Assembly (NCBI GenBank): GCA_918244965.1
Contig: CAKJYC010000073.1
Coordinates: 1 to 59,757 of the forward strand
Direction: 5' to 3'
DNA from: Clostridiales bacterium
GTDB lineage: Bacteria > Bacillota > Clostridia > Christensenellales > CAG-138
DNA: 59,757 nucleotides
The notes under the pieces are model-generated. The model worked only from the letters and a program-made list of their open reading frames with translations. It did not search any database and was not told the DNA's origin. The stretch's first letter is position 1; every line of letters begins with the position of its first letter. Shown in pieces: positions 8,101 to 16,800 of this stretch. Made by a program: the position numbers and the translations under genes.

Positions 8101-9804
8101 ATCCATGTGAATCACGCCGTCCGCGTTGTTTGCGATGATGACGCCCTTCGGGTTATAAGACTTGACATTGTTGCCCTTCTGATAGAAGGAAATGCCGCCG
8201 CGGTTGACGATCACGACCTTGCCGGTCAGCGACTCGCCGGAAAGCCCCAGATGGTCGTTGACGGTCGCATAGTCAGCCGTTTCGCCGATGGTGTCGATAT
8301 AGACGTAGTCCCATGTTCCGGCAATCGTGGTCATCGCCGCATTGCCGTAGGATGCGCCGTCCTGCCCTTCCAGGGACTCGGCATAGAACACCATATGGCT
8401 GTGCTGCGGATCGTCGAAGTACAGCGGCACGCCCTTGTTCAGCGTGTTCTGTGCCGCTGCGACGCACAGGCTGTTCACAAACGTGCCCGGAGAACCGCCG
8501 GTGTGCATGTTGACGTCCTCGATATACAGACCGATGCGCGAGATGTTCGCAGGCTCCATCAGATCGATCAGCGAATACGAGTTGCCCGCCGAGATGGAGA
8601 TGACCATACCTTCGTTGAACGCTTTGTCGGCGAAGCTGTTCATCTTCTGCTGATAGCTGCCGCTGAACGTCCAGCCCTGTACCGAGGAGCCGAGCGAAAG
8701 GTTGACGACGTCACAGTCCAGCCGGACCGCGTCCTCAATGGCGACCATGTAATCGGAATCGTATGCGCCGCCGCCCGCGCCGAAGACCTTCATGATAAAC
8801 AGCTGCGCATCCGGCGCCATGCCGACGGCGTCAACGGTATTCGCGGAATTCAGGAAACCGCCGTTTCCGTCCGGGATGTATGTATTTGCCGCAGAGATAC
8901 CGGCAACGTGCGAGCCGTGCTCACCCTGCGTGTCGTTCAGGTGGGTAACGTCGGTATTGCCGTCGATGTAGTTAAACCTGAACGGAACCTTTGCGGAATA
9001 ATAGGTGTCGGCTGCCGTCAGATCCGGCATCTTGCCTGTCTTTGCATTCAGCTGGTTCAGCACCTCGTCGGAGATCTGTCCCGTCAGCAGAGCGCGATCG
9101 GGATGGTTTTCGTCGATCGCGTGCAGAAATGCCGCCTCATCCACGCTCTGATGCGAAAGGTCCAGACCGGTATCAATGATGGCGATGCGTGTGCCGTAGC
9201 CGGTATAGCCCGCAGCCCATGCCGCCGTTGCGCCGACCATGTTCACACTGGTGTTGGCCGTGTTCGGATGGTCTGCAACTGCGTCGCGCGGCGCTTCATA
9301 CTGCGTTTCCATCTCGACGGAAACGACGCCGGGGAGCTTTTCGATCTTTGCAATATCGCGGTAAGGAATCTCAATGGAAATGGCGTTGGCGATCAGCGTC
9401 AGATTCCATTTGACATTCACCCGGTGCCCGATCGACTTCTCGATCTTGACCTGAAGCTCGTCCTGTGTCTTTTTAAGCTGCTTGCGATACTCGGCAGCAC
9501 GGCGATTGCTCGCCAGCCCGCGCATTGCAAAGCCCTGTTCGAGAACGGATTTGTCTTTCAAAAAGACCGAGACGCGAACGATGCTGTCCGGGTCGATGCT
9601 TTCAGCGTCGGCATCGGGCGCATCCTCCGTTTCGCCCAGCTTCTTCACATGCAGAGATGCGGGATCAAGCGGTCCCGTCTCCTGCAGTTCGGTCGGTCCA
9701 TCCGTACCTTCGGCGTATGCGCGTGCGATGCCGCCCGTGATCGGCATCGAAAGCAGCATCACGAGCGCAAGGAGTACGGACAGCAGCTTTTTCCGGTTCT
9801 TCAT
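2107..9804 (-). CDS. Giant secreted subtilisin-like (S8) protease with dockerin-like, Big_2 and cohesin-like modules
   Basis: This 2565-aa secreted serine protease resembles cell-envelope proteases. It has a signal peptide (1-32) and a pro-region like inhibitor I9 (about 75-175). The S8 domain has Asp211 (IIDTG), His296 (HGSHVAG) and Ser678 (SGTSMA), with an inserted PA domain at about 500-600. A dockerin-type pair of calcium loops follows (DVNKDGFTNEFDA and VDNDDLITSHDA, about 865-922). A Big_2 immunoglobulin-like domain lies at about 1454-1534, a cohesin-like beta segment at about 1900-2000, and InlB/Flg_new-like repeats (GWYPVNG, GWDKTEE) towards the C-terminus. No LPXTG motif or membrane anchor is seen. 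A GGGGAGG site precedes the ATG, 39 bases after the second sortase, so it belongs to the pilus unit. The catalytic triad is complete; the substrate is unknown, and it could act on pilins, host proteins or peptides. Confidence 0.92.
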   Translation of the reverse strand: MKNRKKLLSVLLALVMLLSMPITGGIARAYAEGTDGPTELQETGPLDPASLHVKKLGETEDAPDADAESIDPDSIVRVSVFLKDKSVLEQGFAMRGLASNRRAAEYRKQLKKTQDELQVKIEKSIGHRVNVKWNLTLIANAISIEIPYRDIAKIEKLPGVVSVEMETQYEAPRDAVADHPNTANTSVNMVGATAAWAAGYTGYGTRIAIIDTGLDLSHQSVDEAAFLHAIDENHPDRALLTGQISDEVLNQLNAKTGKMPDLTAADTYYSAKVPFRFNYIDGNTDVTHLNDTQGEHGSHVAGISAANTYIPDGNGGFLNSANTVDAVGMAPDAQLFIMKVFGAGGGAYDSDYMVAIEDAVRLDCDVVNLSLGSSVQGWTFSGSYQQKMNSFADKAFNEGMVISISAGNSYSLIDLMEPANISRIGLYIEDVNMHTGGSPGTFVNSLCVAAAQNTLNKGVPLYFDDPQHSHMVFYAESLEGQDGASYGNAAMTTIAGTWDYVYIDTIGETADYATVNDHLGLSGESLTGKVVIVNRGGISFYQKGNNVKSYNPKGVIIANNADGVIHMDLTGFEGSFPMVSILKADADRIKTTGTAHSVGDITYYTGSVDVMAEVASTVADRADTTITDFSSWGAPGSLLMKPEITAPGGDINSIWGTNKTSSGTAGGSDQYELMSGTSMAAPHITGLAAVIAQYLRENGWLKDSSMPRYNEELTAKYSTRAINQSLMMSLATPMKNKVGNVYQYLSILQQGAGLVEVNKAVTAPSVVMIDDQASYLTGKTGAAADGKVKVELGDDPDRNGTYTYKFDIYNITDYPLTYTFRTDIFSQERTLLEGDGYHMAKTTTPMPATVTHSMTVVGAENFDHDVNKDGFTNEFDAQAILDYLSGEITPEAAATDLDLAAAKVDNDDLITSHDAQLILEHATDTLGSDTVPPHSKGTVTVTITLDAAAFGTANYPCGAYIEGFTYATCTSTANNGTDTISLAHEHSIPILGFYGSWTDPSMFDAASYVDALYHPDVEGQTRYARSSYTGHEDTNYMTVTVGGTQMKFAGNPYMVETSFPADRLAIRSDSKINSIVYNLYRAAAATGFAVTETDGMNGSNTQVMPGAAVTGSSVDSIYYSPSGGWQNTSTKSYTVNKTPGSYGFEEDDTFRIGFYAIPELNGMKINDSYNAANSAAIGSEQFSQLLLSNTLGRGAFVGYDFTVDDTVPTLTTPTLSGNTLSFTANDNQNLAYVAVLSLDGSVVYNEVAPGNHTYAASFDVTNAIAEANGYVAIFAADYAGNEAASYIKVNENASTPKEVYVRTSVLEAGEEYLIVSTNMPGIAKGLSHITDTTEKQKVYDALVNPGNSLTAYQPYINAEDVPENGKWTASESSGNWYFKNGEYYVAHVGTLDDVKMHTSTTTADWKWDSTNNRLYFHYLADRYVRYSGDSFVHGTSAASVYLYRKAMINVDHDPVNVTGITLTPTTLDLYKGNTYALTAKILPLTAADRSVDWSSSNNQIAAVDANGVVTAVSEGVATITAQSHDDPNVQATCTVTVTTVYKALNGFVADEEGKIHFAQISTNEITNGEVQWISIPDDRDVNTETNSEPLINAYLYSTSQLYATTNNFTGTSYIYPVDPSNFTVGDGTSTYVTPFGLATGPNNLLYGDCATFGFAYFLLSGPIAEVEEGEGALLPIGLLDTSETDMGGAYIASVCVASTSGSFPTYYVLDETGKIWKTSMKRAGASGISFTDILVGLLTYSFTDPVLVVDTGIGTSFQNQNIYYDGTYIYWAHCDGAQDELYIIEPNSGKVYNAGSFGEDVWPVGGMYVTGSVAPASVVPDDQTMDTEIDPRLPELVRERIMTPEIMARMQAESEKTARKAATTDAVKNLSAAAPASGVTRLQNMAPAAVSPVALSAGTPVLMQVSGVATNGEVAFSEGTASNNGLFTVTYPEGLTVNTITNGTADNLFLSVHHDAVNRTIKVAYAKKGTAIAANTPIITVQFDVDCVVNGDVVTVTSERDTSYSLTERTTVNVPGIGHDWDEPTYTWTETLNGAGNAPTYTVTAASVCKHDDTHVLTEDATVTGPVDSGNAWTYTATFQNTLFTTQTKTVSKMTAVTVTSSGNGTTTPGSTVAHVTGGGSFAPGATTQLVAPTVAGYSFLGWYPVNGTMPDDRITAEQTFTYTVQADGNDLIAVYEPQSGATYRLTITGTRFTIKQNASDEVTTQRGRYDDYYTAGSTVTVTYTGSDNFLYWINSNKKIVCTDASYTFVLMSNTDIDAVYSEQLPGETNHEALVLFVSAQANGQVISQRYYTDTEPIVYPVAPVKVGRTFVGWDKTEEQIHAAMATETRIRVYPIYQSNGDQYTTTIEYWIGDSYQDSVDLAPESIGTLQYVSAEALYENEPFSYWADEEGHILGYNNQRYAVVSTDDITIRAVYGAASTTEPIVRMTNAYATQNGADSIVNFTATWSIPDSFTIQEAGLLYAGLNRISLAEAEECLTLDYYSVGEKKGYILKPEFTNRDLEYAANAYFATSQPARQFIARAYVVIENNITHETFAIYSDNVIYASYNELANKVYYNVYLNTVQ

Positions 9805-9843
9805 TCCTATGTTGCCTCCCCTTTTATAGTTTATGTTCAGCGA

Positions 9844-10590
9844 TCAGGTATCTCTTGTGCAGCGCACGGTCACGCGGGCCTTGCCGCCGATCGTGCAGGT
9901 GAACAGCGACAGATCGTAGCCGGAGCTGACCATGCCTTCAATATCGTACTTCCCGATCTCGTCGATCATCACAACATGATAGGTATAGACCTGTCCGTTC
10001 ATATCGACCAGAATGATCGGATCGCCCTGCTTCAGCTCGTTCAGTCTGCCGAAGTGCGACGTATAGTTGTGCGCGCAGATGATCAGATCATTCGTATAGA
10101 CCGACCCCACATAGCGGCACGGCGATTTTTTGGCGCCCGGCTTGGACCATTCGTTCCGGACGGCAAACTCCAGATCGAGCGTCGGAATGCTGAGGATCGC
10201 GACAAATTCCGATCCGTCCATCGTGACGACCGGCATCGCCTCCGGGATCGCCGTGGGCTCCGGCGTCGGCGTCTGCTCCGGCACTGCCGTTTGCTCCGGC
10301 TCAATCGTCGTCTGCGCATTCGGCGCTTCCGTGCGTTCCGGCACGATCACGATCGACTCGCTTGTTTGCGGCTTCGGCGTTGCGTGCTCCGCCCGCACCT
10401 CGGAAACTCCCTCCGGCGTTCTTTGCGGCGTCAGAACGAGCTCCTCAAGCATCACCGTTTCCGCTTTGAGATCGTTCGCCGCGCGCGTATCGTCGTACAG
10501 ATTGTAGATCGCAAAGCCTCCTGCCGCGAGAATGCAGCACAGCCCGATCACTCCGCAGACGATGCTGATCCTCTTCCACCGCGCGCTCAT
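9844..10590 (-). CDS. Sortase, second of the pilus locus (not class C)
   Basis: This 248-aa membrane-bound transpeptidase has an N-terminal helix (about 8-30) and a long Thr/Pro/Glu-rich linker (about 50-118) before the sortase fold. Likely catalytic residues are His174 (CAHN), Cys232 (LFTCT) and Arg239 (KARVTVRC). The start is fixed by the ATGA overlap with the minor pilin stop (10587-10590), which implies translational coupling; the longer upstream frame is a shadow of that gene's Pro-Thr repeat. It lacks the second C-terminal membrane helix of class C pilin polymerases, so it more probably anchors finished pili or another substrate to the wall. The extended linker is unusual for a sortase. 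Exact class (B- or D-like) is uncertain. Confidence 0.82.
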   Translation of the reverse strand: MSARWKRISIVCGVIGLCCILAAGGFAIYNLYDDTRAANDLKAETVMLEELVLTPQRTPEGVSEVRAEHATPKPQTSESIVIVPERTEAPNAQTTIEPEQTAVPEQTPTPEPTAIPEAMPVVTMDGSEFVAILSIPTLDLEFAVRNEWSKPGAKKSPCRYVGSVYTNDLIICAHNYTSHFGRLNELKQGDPIILVDMNGQVYTYHVVMIDEIGKYDIEGMVSSGYDLSLFTCTIGGKARVTVRCTRDT

Positions 10591-11351
10591 TTCCGTTCCT
10601 TCTCTTTCCGAAGCGCCGCAAGCCCTGCCGCAATGCTTAAAAGCAGGAAGAAAATGCCGAATCCGGAGAACCAGAAGGTCGGTCTCCATTCCACGCCCGT
10701 TCCGGGAAGCGGCGACGGGGACGGCGTCGGTGTCGGCGTCGGAGAAGGCGCTGCGCTGTCCGTCGGCGTCGGAGTGGGCGTCGGCGTGGGCGTCGGCGTA
10801 GGCGTCGGCGTCGGTGTCGGCGTAGGCGTCGGCGTCGGTTCCTCTACGCCGATCTTCGGCTGTGCTGTGACGTCGTAGACCCAGCACTTCGCTTCTGCGT
10901 CCCATGTGGGCAGCAGAATGAGGAACGGCAGCGTGGTATAGGTCTTTCCGCCGTTTTGCACGGTCGTTGCAGACACAAAATACAGGCCTTCGGGCAGGGA
11001 GAACGCCGCGCTCCCGTTTGCGTCGGTCACGTTCGTCTTTGTATATGGAATGCTTTCCGCTTCGATAAACGCGGCAACGTCCTCCGCAAGCTCGTCCCAG
11101 TCGGTCACGTTCTCCAGCGTGATCGAGAACTGAGACGCAAACGGCTCGTCAAGCGTGATGGTTCCCTCATTCTCCAGATGACTGCCGATGCGGAGTACAC
11201 CGAACTCTGCGCCGGGCAGCGGGGTCCCGTCCGCAATCAGCTCTATTGTCAGGGATACCTCCGTATCCGCTTTCCCGTTTTCAGGGTACAGGAAGCATAC
11301 GATACTGAGTATCGCGCAAAGAACACAGCAGATTTGTTTCCACGTCTTCAC
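10587..11351 (-). CDS. LPGTG minor (basal) pilin with Pro-Thr stalk
   Basis: This 254-aa wall-anchored protein has a signal peptide (1-28) and a beta-rich domain (about 30-165) with a prealbumin/Cna-like look: GSAAFSLPEGLYFV resembles the end of such domains. A Pro-Thr repeat stalk follows (about 170-215), then LPGTG (215-219), a hydrophobic helix and the tail RKEKERK. It lies between the class C sortase (29 bases upstream) and the second sortase (4-base overlap), the usual place for an accessory or basal pilin. The Pro-Thr stalk is encoded by a six-base microsatellite, so its length could vary between strains without breaking the frame. Confidence 0.8.
   Translation of the reverse strand: MKTWKQICCVLCAILSIVCFLYPENGKADTEVSLTIELIADGTPLPGAEFGVLRIGSHLENEGTITLDEPFASQFSITLENVTDWDELAEDVAAFIEAESIPYTKTNVTDANGSAAFSLPEGLYFVSATTVQNGGKTYTTLPFLILLPTWDAEAKCWVYDVTAQPKIGVEEPTPTPTPTPTPTPTPTPTPTPTPTPTDSAAPSPTPTPTPSPSPLPGTGVEWRPTFWFSGFGIFFLLLSIAAGLAALRKEKERK
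10715..10842. repeat. Hexameric microsatellite (GGCGTC-type) coding Pro-Thr stalk
   Basis: The + strand reads near-perfect GGCGT(C/A/G) hexamers, interrupted once near 10744-10766. On the coding strand these are Thr-Pro dipeptides of the minor pilin. Six-base units preserve frame, so slippage would lengthen or shorten the stalk. Confidence 0.8.
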
Positions 11352-11380
11352 GGTATGCTTCCTTTCAAAAAACTCTCTCG

Positions 11381-12241
11381 TTATTCTTCGGGATCGGCAG
11401 CCGACTCCCGGTTGTTTTTAATCATCTTTTTGATGATGAGCAGTGCAAAAACTGCAAGCACGATGATTGCGGCAATGCCGCAGGCAACAATAAACGGCGT
11501 CTTCAGGTCGCGCTCCTGCGATTCCTGAAAGACAAACACTTCCTCTTCGATGATGCTCGTCGTCGGGATCCGACGTCCGCGAACGAGCAGCCGATGGGAA
11601 TTCACCCCGTACGGCGTACAGGTCAGAAGGGTACAATAGTCCTCGCCCGGTTCGATTTTCAACGCATCCGTTTCCCACGGAAGCACGACCAGCACCTGAT
11701 CGACCTGATAGGTCAGAATCTCGCCGAGCGTCGTCAGCATGAAGGTGTCGCCGATCTGCATCGTTTCGAGGTTCGTGAACAGCTTTGCGCTCGGCAGCCC
11801 CGTATGCGCGGAAATGATGCAGTGCGTGTCCTTTCCGCCGACCGGCAGCGAGCTCGTTTCAATGTGTCCGGCATTGCTTTGCAGCGTACCCTCGTCCGTC
11901 CCGTGGTATACCGGAAGATGACACTTGATCTTCGGAATATCAATGTATCCCATCATCCCGTCCTTCGTGACGTTCAGGACCGCTTCGTACTCGATGCGAT
12001 CTTCGCGGCGCGGCTCGACGCCCTTGGTCATGCCGTACAGCTGTTCGTTGTATCGAACCGCCTGCTCCCACATTTCGGAATACATGTCGTCGTCGAACGC
12101 ATTGATCTGTTCTTTATAGTCGACGATGGCGTTCGATCTGTGAATGCGGTTGTAATAGTCGCTCAGCGTCGGATACAGGATCAAACCCAGACCGGCTGCC
12201 AGAATGACGCAGACAGCGACGATGACGATGACTTTCTTCAT
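11381..12241 (-). CDS. srtC: Class C pilin sortase
   Basis: This 286-aa pilin polymerase has an N-terminal membrane helix (about 5-23) and a C-terminal one (about 250-272) with a basic tail, the class C arrangement. Catalytic His146 (SAHTG), Cys208 (LLTCTPYG) and Arg217 (HRLLVRG) are all present, and GYIDIPKI is the usual strand before the fold. The canonical Asp-Pro-aromatic lid motif expected before the core is not evident; the corresponding region reads GVEPRRE. It is encoded 71 bases after the backbone pilin, behind a stable hairpin. It is expected to link pilin subunits by isopeptide bonds at their LPXTG motifs. Confidence 0.92.
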   Translation of the reverse strand: MKKVIVIVAVCVILAAGLGLILYPTLSDYYNRIHRSNAIVDYKEQINAFDDDMYSEMWEQAVRYNEQLYGMTKGVEPRREDRIEYEAVLNVTKDGMMGYIDIPKIKCHLPVYHGTDEGTLQSNAGHIETSSLPVGGKDTHCIISAHTGLPSAKLFTNLETMQIGDTFMLTTLGEILTYQVDQVLVVLPWETDALKIEPGEDYCTLLTCTPYGVNSHRLLVRGRRIPTTSIIEEEVFVFQESQERDLKTPFIVACGIAAIIVLAVFALLIIKKMIKNNRESAADPEE

Positions 12242-12271
12242 TGCGGAACGGTTCTTTCTTTACCATCCGCT

Positions 12272-12299
12272 CCGGGAGGAAGCCGGAGCTTCCTCCCGG
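12272..12299 (-). terminator. Intercistronic hairpin between backbone pilin and sortase
   Basis: CCGGGAGGAAG (12272-12282) pairs perfectly with CTTCCTCCCGG (12289-12299) around a 6-base loop. No T run follows on the minus strand, so it more likely stabilises the upstream pilin transcript or attenuates readthrough than ends transcription. That fits higher expression of pilin than of sortase. Confidence 0.6.
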
Positions 12300-12312
12300 C
12301 CGCGAACAGACG

Positions 12313-13854
12313 TCAGTTGTTGGCTTTGGTGTTCTTCTTGCGGGATGCGAGCAGGATCACAACGATCGCAGCAAGGACCAGCACTCCGCCGCCGATGTAG
12401 AAGATCGTGGTGCCGATGCCGCCGGTCGAGGGAAGCAGCGAGCCGGGCGTGTTCGCAACGCGGACAAACTCGGACAGAGCCAGCGTGACCTGTGCGGGGG
12501 TAAGACCGACCGCCGTGGAATCGGAGCCGTCAACGACCACTTCGATTTCATCGGTGAGCAGCGTGTAGCCTGCGGGGGCTTCGGTCTCAACGAGGTAGTA
12601 GGTGCCGTCCTTAAGGCCGGGGAAGGAAGCGCCGCCCTCTGCGTCGGTTTCAGCGATGGTAGCATTCGCGGCGTCATTCACCCATTCCACTTCGTATCTT
12701 GCCGGCTGCGCGGGACGGGATTCATCTTCCGGCGTGCCGGGGTCATCCTCGACTGCCGCCTGCGCAGGCGTATCGATCAGATGGTAGAACTTGCCGTCCG
12801 CATTCTTCAGCACGAACTTCGCGCCGGGAACCTTGGATTCCGGAGAACCGGTCTCGTACTTGTCGATCACGATCACGGAGGTGTAATGCTTGGTCATGCT
12901 GTCCTTGTGGTGCTGCGTGGTTTCATCGCCGTAATCAAGGGTCGCATTGTTCTCGTTGATCTGATTGATCGCATCGGAGTTAACGAGCGCAGAGTAGGTG
13001 ATCTCGATGTCCGCGCCTTGGGTTGCTGCGGCCTTGCCGTAGTCAAGCACGTCAAGGGACAGGTCAAAGCCGCAGAGACGGCCGTTGTCGGTGATGAAGC
13101 GGATCTGATTGCCCTCGAGCTCCGCGTTCGGGTCGGTGACGACCGTCATCGTGATCTCGGTGCCGCCGATCTCCACGACAACCGGATACGTCGAATCGTT
13201 GAGCAGCGTCAGACCTTCGGACAGACGGTCGCTGACGAGATAGAAGTAGGACGCCTGATCCGCATCCAGCTCGGGGACCTTGCCGGTGATCTTGAAGTTC
13301 ACGACGTCGCCGATCTGCACGCCGGATTCGTCGACCCAATCGCTGCCCTCTTCGGCCTTCTTGTCGAACGGCATATCGTTCTTGTTCTGGATCGCGATCT
13401 CGCTGTCGAGTACGGTGCAGAGAGATGCAACATCGCCGTCCGTCGGGAATACGAGGTAGTAACCGGGATCAACGTCGCCGGTCGTCATCTTGCCGCTGAC
13501 TTCGGAGAACGAGATGGCCGTTGCGCTGGACGGGACGTTATCCTTTGCCCATGCCGCGAAGTCCGCCGCCTTGAAGTCAGCGAGCTTGGTGACTGTGCCA
13601 TCGTTGGCAATGACGAGTCCTCCGACCTCACCTGCCACAAGTGCATCCTGGATCGCGGTCTTCCACGGATCGGTTGCAGTATAGGTCAGGTTGCCGCTGC
13701 CGTCATCGGTCACGTCAAAGATCTTGTACGCGGTGTAGGTGTGGCTGCCGGGTTCCATCACGGTGATGGAGCCGTCGGCAAACGCGGGCGCCGTCAGTGC
13801 GAACAGCAGTGCGAGCGTCAGCACAACAGCAAATACGTGTTTGAGTGTCTTCAT
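12313..13854 (-). CDS. LPSTG backbone pilin
   Basis: This 513-aa major pilin has a signal peptide ending AFA (1-26). The N-terminal domain (about 30-150) is followed by a fimbrial isopeptide D2-like domain (about 155-310: IGDVVNFKITGKVP and DIEITYSALVN are typical). A Cna-B-like domain (about 325-465) has candidate isopeptide Lys332 (VIVIDKYE) and an E-box YYLVETEAPAGY with Glu423. The end is LPSTG (474-478), a helix and RKKNTK. It follows the adhesin by 45 bases and precedes the class C sortase. I do not see a classical YPK pilin motif; a lysine in PFDKKAEE (about 162-170) is a possible substitute. Confidence 0.9.
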   Translation of the reverse strand: MKTLKHVFAVVLTLALLFALTAPAFADGSITVMEPGSHTYTAYKIFDVTDDGSGNLTYTATDPWKTAIQDALVAGEVGGLVIANDGTVTKLADFKAADFAAWAKDNVPSSATAISFSEVSGKMTTGDVDPGYYLVFPTDGDVASLCTVLDSEIAIQNKNDMPFDKKAEEGSDWVDESGVQIGDVVNFKITGKVPELDADQASYFYLVSDRLSEGLTLLNDSTYPVVVEIGGTEITMTVVTDPNAELEGNQIRFITDNGRLCGFDLSLDVLDYGKAAATQGADIEITYSALVNSDAINQINENNATLDYGDETTQHHKDSMTKHYTSVIVIDKYETGSPESKVPGAKFVLKNADGKFYHLIDTPAQAAVEDDPGTPEDESRPAQPARYEVEWVNDAANATIAETDAEGGASFPGLKDGTYYLVETEAPAGYTLLTDEIEVVVDGSDSTAVGLTPAQVTLALSEFVRVANTPGSLLPSTGGIGTTIFYIGGGVLVLAAIVVILLASRKKNTKANN

Positions 13855-13899
13855 GTTTTTTCTTTCCTTTCTTTGCTTTTTATATAAAGAATAGGTTTC

Positions 13900-16800
13900 T
13901 TATGCTGCGGTATTCCGCCGCGTAAGGGTTCCCCATTTCTTCCAGGTAAGAGATGCTCCTAAAAGCAGTATTGCACACAGCAACAGCAGCAGTCCTGCCA
14001 GCAGCAGCCACGCCGTGCCCTCGCCGCCCGTATCGGGCAGCAGCCAGATCGAGTTGGTCATTCTGACCGACGCCGTGTTCTGATCGACCGCATAGGCGAC
14101 GTTGTAATACTCCGGCACGGCCTCGTACACATAGTAGACATAATATGTGCCGTTCTCCACCGGACTGTAAGGCAGATCCGTCACCGTCAGCGACCATGTA
14201 TCGCTGAACGTGTCGCCGGGCGTCAGCGTGTAATTGCCCGTCCATACGACGTCCGCGCCGGACGGCGGACGTCCTGCATAGACGATCTGCGGCGGCGTTG
14301 TCGAGCCGACATCGACGATCTTCACCGTCACCGCAACGGAGTCGGGACGCTTGGACTGCTTGTCGTTTTCGTCGTTCCAGATCTTCTGGATCGTGATCTC
14401 GACCGGCTCCTCGCTGCACGGATCCTTCCGCTCGGCAGGCATCGGCGTCAGCCCCTTCGGATTGTCCGAAAGCGGCGTATCGTTCATGCCGACATACTTC
14501 GAGGCCGAGCGATATGCGCGCAGCAGGCGCGTCGTCTCCTCGCCCGCGCCGCGCTCCTCCGCGCCGGACAGATAGGCAAGATCGCGCGTCGTCACGGCCC
14601 CGTTGTTCACCGTGATGTGCGTTACATCGTAACGGTTGAAGATCTTGCCGGAGACGGATTCCGTGTCGGGCTGGGCCGGCGCGATCTCTTCTCCGTCCTC
14701 CGTGTACACTGCGGTATAGTCCGCGCCCTCCTCGCGGTAGATATAATAATGATTGTTATTCCCTTCGAGCCGATCCGGTCCCTGTGCGTTCTCGTTGTAA
14801 AGCGTGCCGCCGACGAACGGACCGACCTTGCCCTCCGTGCCGCGCACGGTGTCGCAAAGCTCCGTTGTGCTGTTGGAGACAAAGCCGTGATCGTTCAGTC
14901 CGATGAAGCCGCCCGCGTAGCCGAGCCGGTCGTCGCCGCTCCTGCTGTCGGTCGCTCCGCCGCCGAATACGTCGTATCCGTCGTCGATGCCCTTGACGAC
15001 CCCGTTGCGGATCGCCGTGCGGTTCAGCTCGATCAGCTGGACCGTCAGGTTCGTTGCGTCAACCTCGCCGTCCGGTCCGATCGGCAGTGTGATCTCAGAC
15101 GAGCCGAGCACGACCGTGACCGCCGTGGGCTTATTTGTTTCCGGATCGCGGGACACGGCCGAAATGCCGATGACGAGCCCGAACAGGTTGAGCCGGACGA
15201 GGTATCCGTCTGCGGCGACCTGAATACCGAGGATGTCGCCGTACAGGTCGATCAGGCCGGAATTCTCCAATGCGCCGATGCCGAGCACGCCGAGCAGCAG
15301 CCGGACCAGCCACGTCAGCGCGCCGACAAGGTCTGAGCTTGCTTCAAGATCGGCAAGATATGCGACCGACGAACGCCCGACAAAGCCGCCCGCGATCTGC
15401 GGACTGATGACCTTGCGGAGCTTCAGCGCCTGACAGTTATCCTCGATCTGCGCAATATCCGCGTAGCCCGCAAAGCCCGCCGCACAGGTGCCGACAATGA
15501 ACTTCCATTCGACGCCGAGGCTCGTCTCGGACTGGACGTTCGTTGCCTTGGTGATGAATCCGTCGTTGGACCCGCCGAAGCCCGTGACCGTATCGCGTTT
15601 GAACGTCGAGCCGATGATATTCATCAGCTGCAGGCTTGCGGACAAATCGAGTCCGAGCACCGCAAGCAGCTTGCCCAGAACGCTGTCGGTATCGACTGCC
15701 GCGCCGGTCAGATTCAGCACGCTCTTGGTGCCGGAATGCCCGACAAAGCCCGCCGAGAAGTTCGGCGCTTCGACATAGTTGAGGTTTGTGATCTCGCTGT
15801 CCTCGATCGTGCCGCTCATGAGTCCGCCTGCGAAGCCGCCCGCCGCGCCGGTCACGGTCGTCGCCTGCAGATTGCCGCCGGGCTGCTCCCAATCGTGCGC
15901 GAACACGCGGACGCCTTCATCGACGCCGTAGACCGTGCTGCGGTAGATATAGGTGCGGAAGACGTCCAAAAGTCCGACGTTGCCGAGGCTCAGAAGATTC
16001 AGAACATTCGTGGAGCTGCCGCCGAGCTGCGCCACGCTGCCGACCGAAGCGAGTCCCACAAAGCCGCCCGCGTAGTGTCCGCCGTTGACGCCGCGCAGGT
16101 ACCGCACGGTGACGGTCGTCGTGCCTTCCTCGGTGTCCGGCGTGAAGATCTCCGTGCCGCCTTCGGTTGCAACGCTGCCCTTCTTGGTGTTCACAAGCGT
16201 CGCCTTCATCTGCCCGGCAAAGCCGCCCGCATAGGTCGCGTATTTCGTGCCGCTGTCCGAGTATTCGCCGTCCACGACGAAGCCGTACGGCTCGTAGTTG
16301 CCGTTTTCGTCCTTGATGGATTCAACCGTCGCGTCGTTGATCGTACAGACGGTTGCGTGCAGTGCGTCCAAAAGCCCGCTCTTGGAGCTTAAGACCGCGT
16401 TCAGAAGCTGCTGCAGCACGCCGTTTGAGGCGTTCGCCGTGTTCGCACTGACGATCGCCGCCGCGTTCGCTCTGCCCGCATAGCCGCCGACGGCGAACGT
16501 GCCCTTGACGCGCTTCAGGTTGCGCACAGCGGTCGCCTCCAGCTGTCCGCCGTAGGTCGCGCCGACAAAGCCGCCCGCGCAGCCGACGCCCGCTTCACTC
16601 GGCACGCCGTATGCGTTGTCGTCCTCCGCCGTCTGTACCGGCGGATCGGGCGGAAGCACGGCGTCGTCGATATAGATGTAGCCGCCGAATCCGGACCAGT
16701 CGCCGTCGTAGCTCGGCTTGAAATAGATCGTCTTGTACCCCGCGTGCGCCGCGTCGACCGTATACTCGTTGTTGAGTCCGTCCGGATACCATGCCGTGAT

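Noticed and set aside
10715..10842. Regular repeats that could suggest a CRISPR array
   Set aside because: The units are six bases with no spacers, and they code for a Thr-Pro stalk.
10591..10905. N-terminal extension of the second sortase containing DADAYADAHADAHSDAD
   Set aside because: The extension is the Pro-Thr repeat of the minor pilin read in another frame; the ATGA overlap gives the real start at 10590.
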